The notes under the pieces are model-generated. The model made no database searches. It was not told the DNA's origin and was given only the letters and a program-made list of their open reading frames with translations. From Bacteroidaceae bacterium (lineage in GTDB: Bacteria > Bacteroidota > Bacteroidia > Bacteroidales > Bacteroidaceae): a stretch of DNA of 5,301 nucleotides. Both the position numbers and the translations under genes were made by a program. The stretch spans positions 1 through 5,301 of the forward strand of contig JAILIJ010000350.1 in assembly GCA_024695315.1 (NCBI GenBank), written 5' to 3'. Within the stretch, counting starts at the first letter, position 1, and each line of letters starts with the position of its first letter. Positions 5,153 through 5,301 of this stretch are shown piece by piece.

Positions 5153-5301
5153 ATTTACTTAATCAGAAGGCCACACTTCTTGAAAATAAAAGAGAAGTTG
5201 TAGTGGAGTAATAAAAAAGTAATCTATTAATTTACGGAACTATTATCTTCACAACAATAGCCTTTTAAACTACTCATTTTATTACTTTATAAATTCTAAT
5301 T

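Larger units (their letters stand above)
4953..5301. other. Non-coding upstream region of groES
   Basis: This AT-rich 349-base stretch has no credible gene on either strand. It must contain the groES-groL promoter and perhaps control signals of a gene beyond the right edge. It contains TGTCA or TGACA at 5021, 5073, 5092, 5117, 5125 and 5144, the dyad at 5121-5152, and a sigma-54-like element at 5044-5059. The best minus-strand -7-like box is TACCTTTT (5041-5034), one base off TAnnTTTG, with a TTG 16 bases upstream, shorter than usual. Further right, CCAC-ACTTCT (5171-5180) can pair with AGAAGT (5193-5198) and GTGG (5203-5206) across a four-base bulge. AGTAATAAAA (5207-5216) is inverted at 5277-5286. 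From 5210 onward I see nothing else definite. Confidence 0.8.

Noticed and set aside
5227..5277. Minus-strand 16-codon frame (MSSLKGYCCEDNSSVN)
   Set aside because: It has an ATG and a Cys pair, but there is no ribosome-binding site and no repeat of the pattern. An in-frame stop lies just upstream, so it is not the tail of a larger gene. A frame this short is expected by chance.

Overview
The window looks like an ordinary chromosomal stretch from a low-GC member of the Bacteroidota, most probably a Prevotella-type or related Bacteroidales organism. The clues are the protein sequences (the M16 peptidase and the GroEL with its methionine- and glycine-rich tail resemble Bacteroidales homologues as I know them), the scarcity of Shine-Dalgarno sequences before the plus-strand genes, and one TAnnTTTG-type -7 box. 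This assignment is from memory of the families, not from a database search.

Layout: positions 1-1050 hold two adjacent plus-strand genes of the short-chain chromate transporter (CHR) family. The first lacks its N-terminus because the window begins inside it. A plus-strand M16 zinc peptidase follows at 1097-2464 and is probably co-transcribed. On the minus strand lies the chaperonin operon, groES (4952-4680) then groL (4585-2954), convergent with the first group. The two groups meet in a 489-base non-coding stretch (2465-2953). It is packed with inverted and tandem repeats and ends in a strong bidirectional terminator hairpin just past groL. The last 349 bases (4953-5301) are the non-coding upstream region of groES. 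It is AT-rich, with several TGTCA/TGACA motifs, a clean dyad and a near-consensus sigma-54-like element, but no CIRCE element.

How the genes fit together: the two CHR proteins are the usual half-size pair expected to form one membrane transporter. The peptidase is a soluble M16B-type enzyme with all zinc ligands present and no obvious functional link to the transporter. GroES and GroEL form the essential folding chamber.

I see no phage, insertion sequence, CRISPR array, RNA gene of a known family, or defence system. The parts most worth a second look are non-coding: the palindrome-rich convergent intergenic region, a possible small RNA just before the shared terminator, and the control region of groES. 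Nothing here compels the claim of a new biological system.
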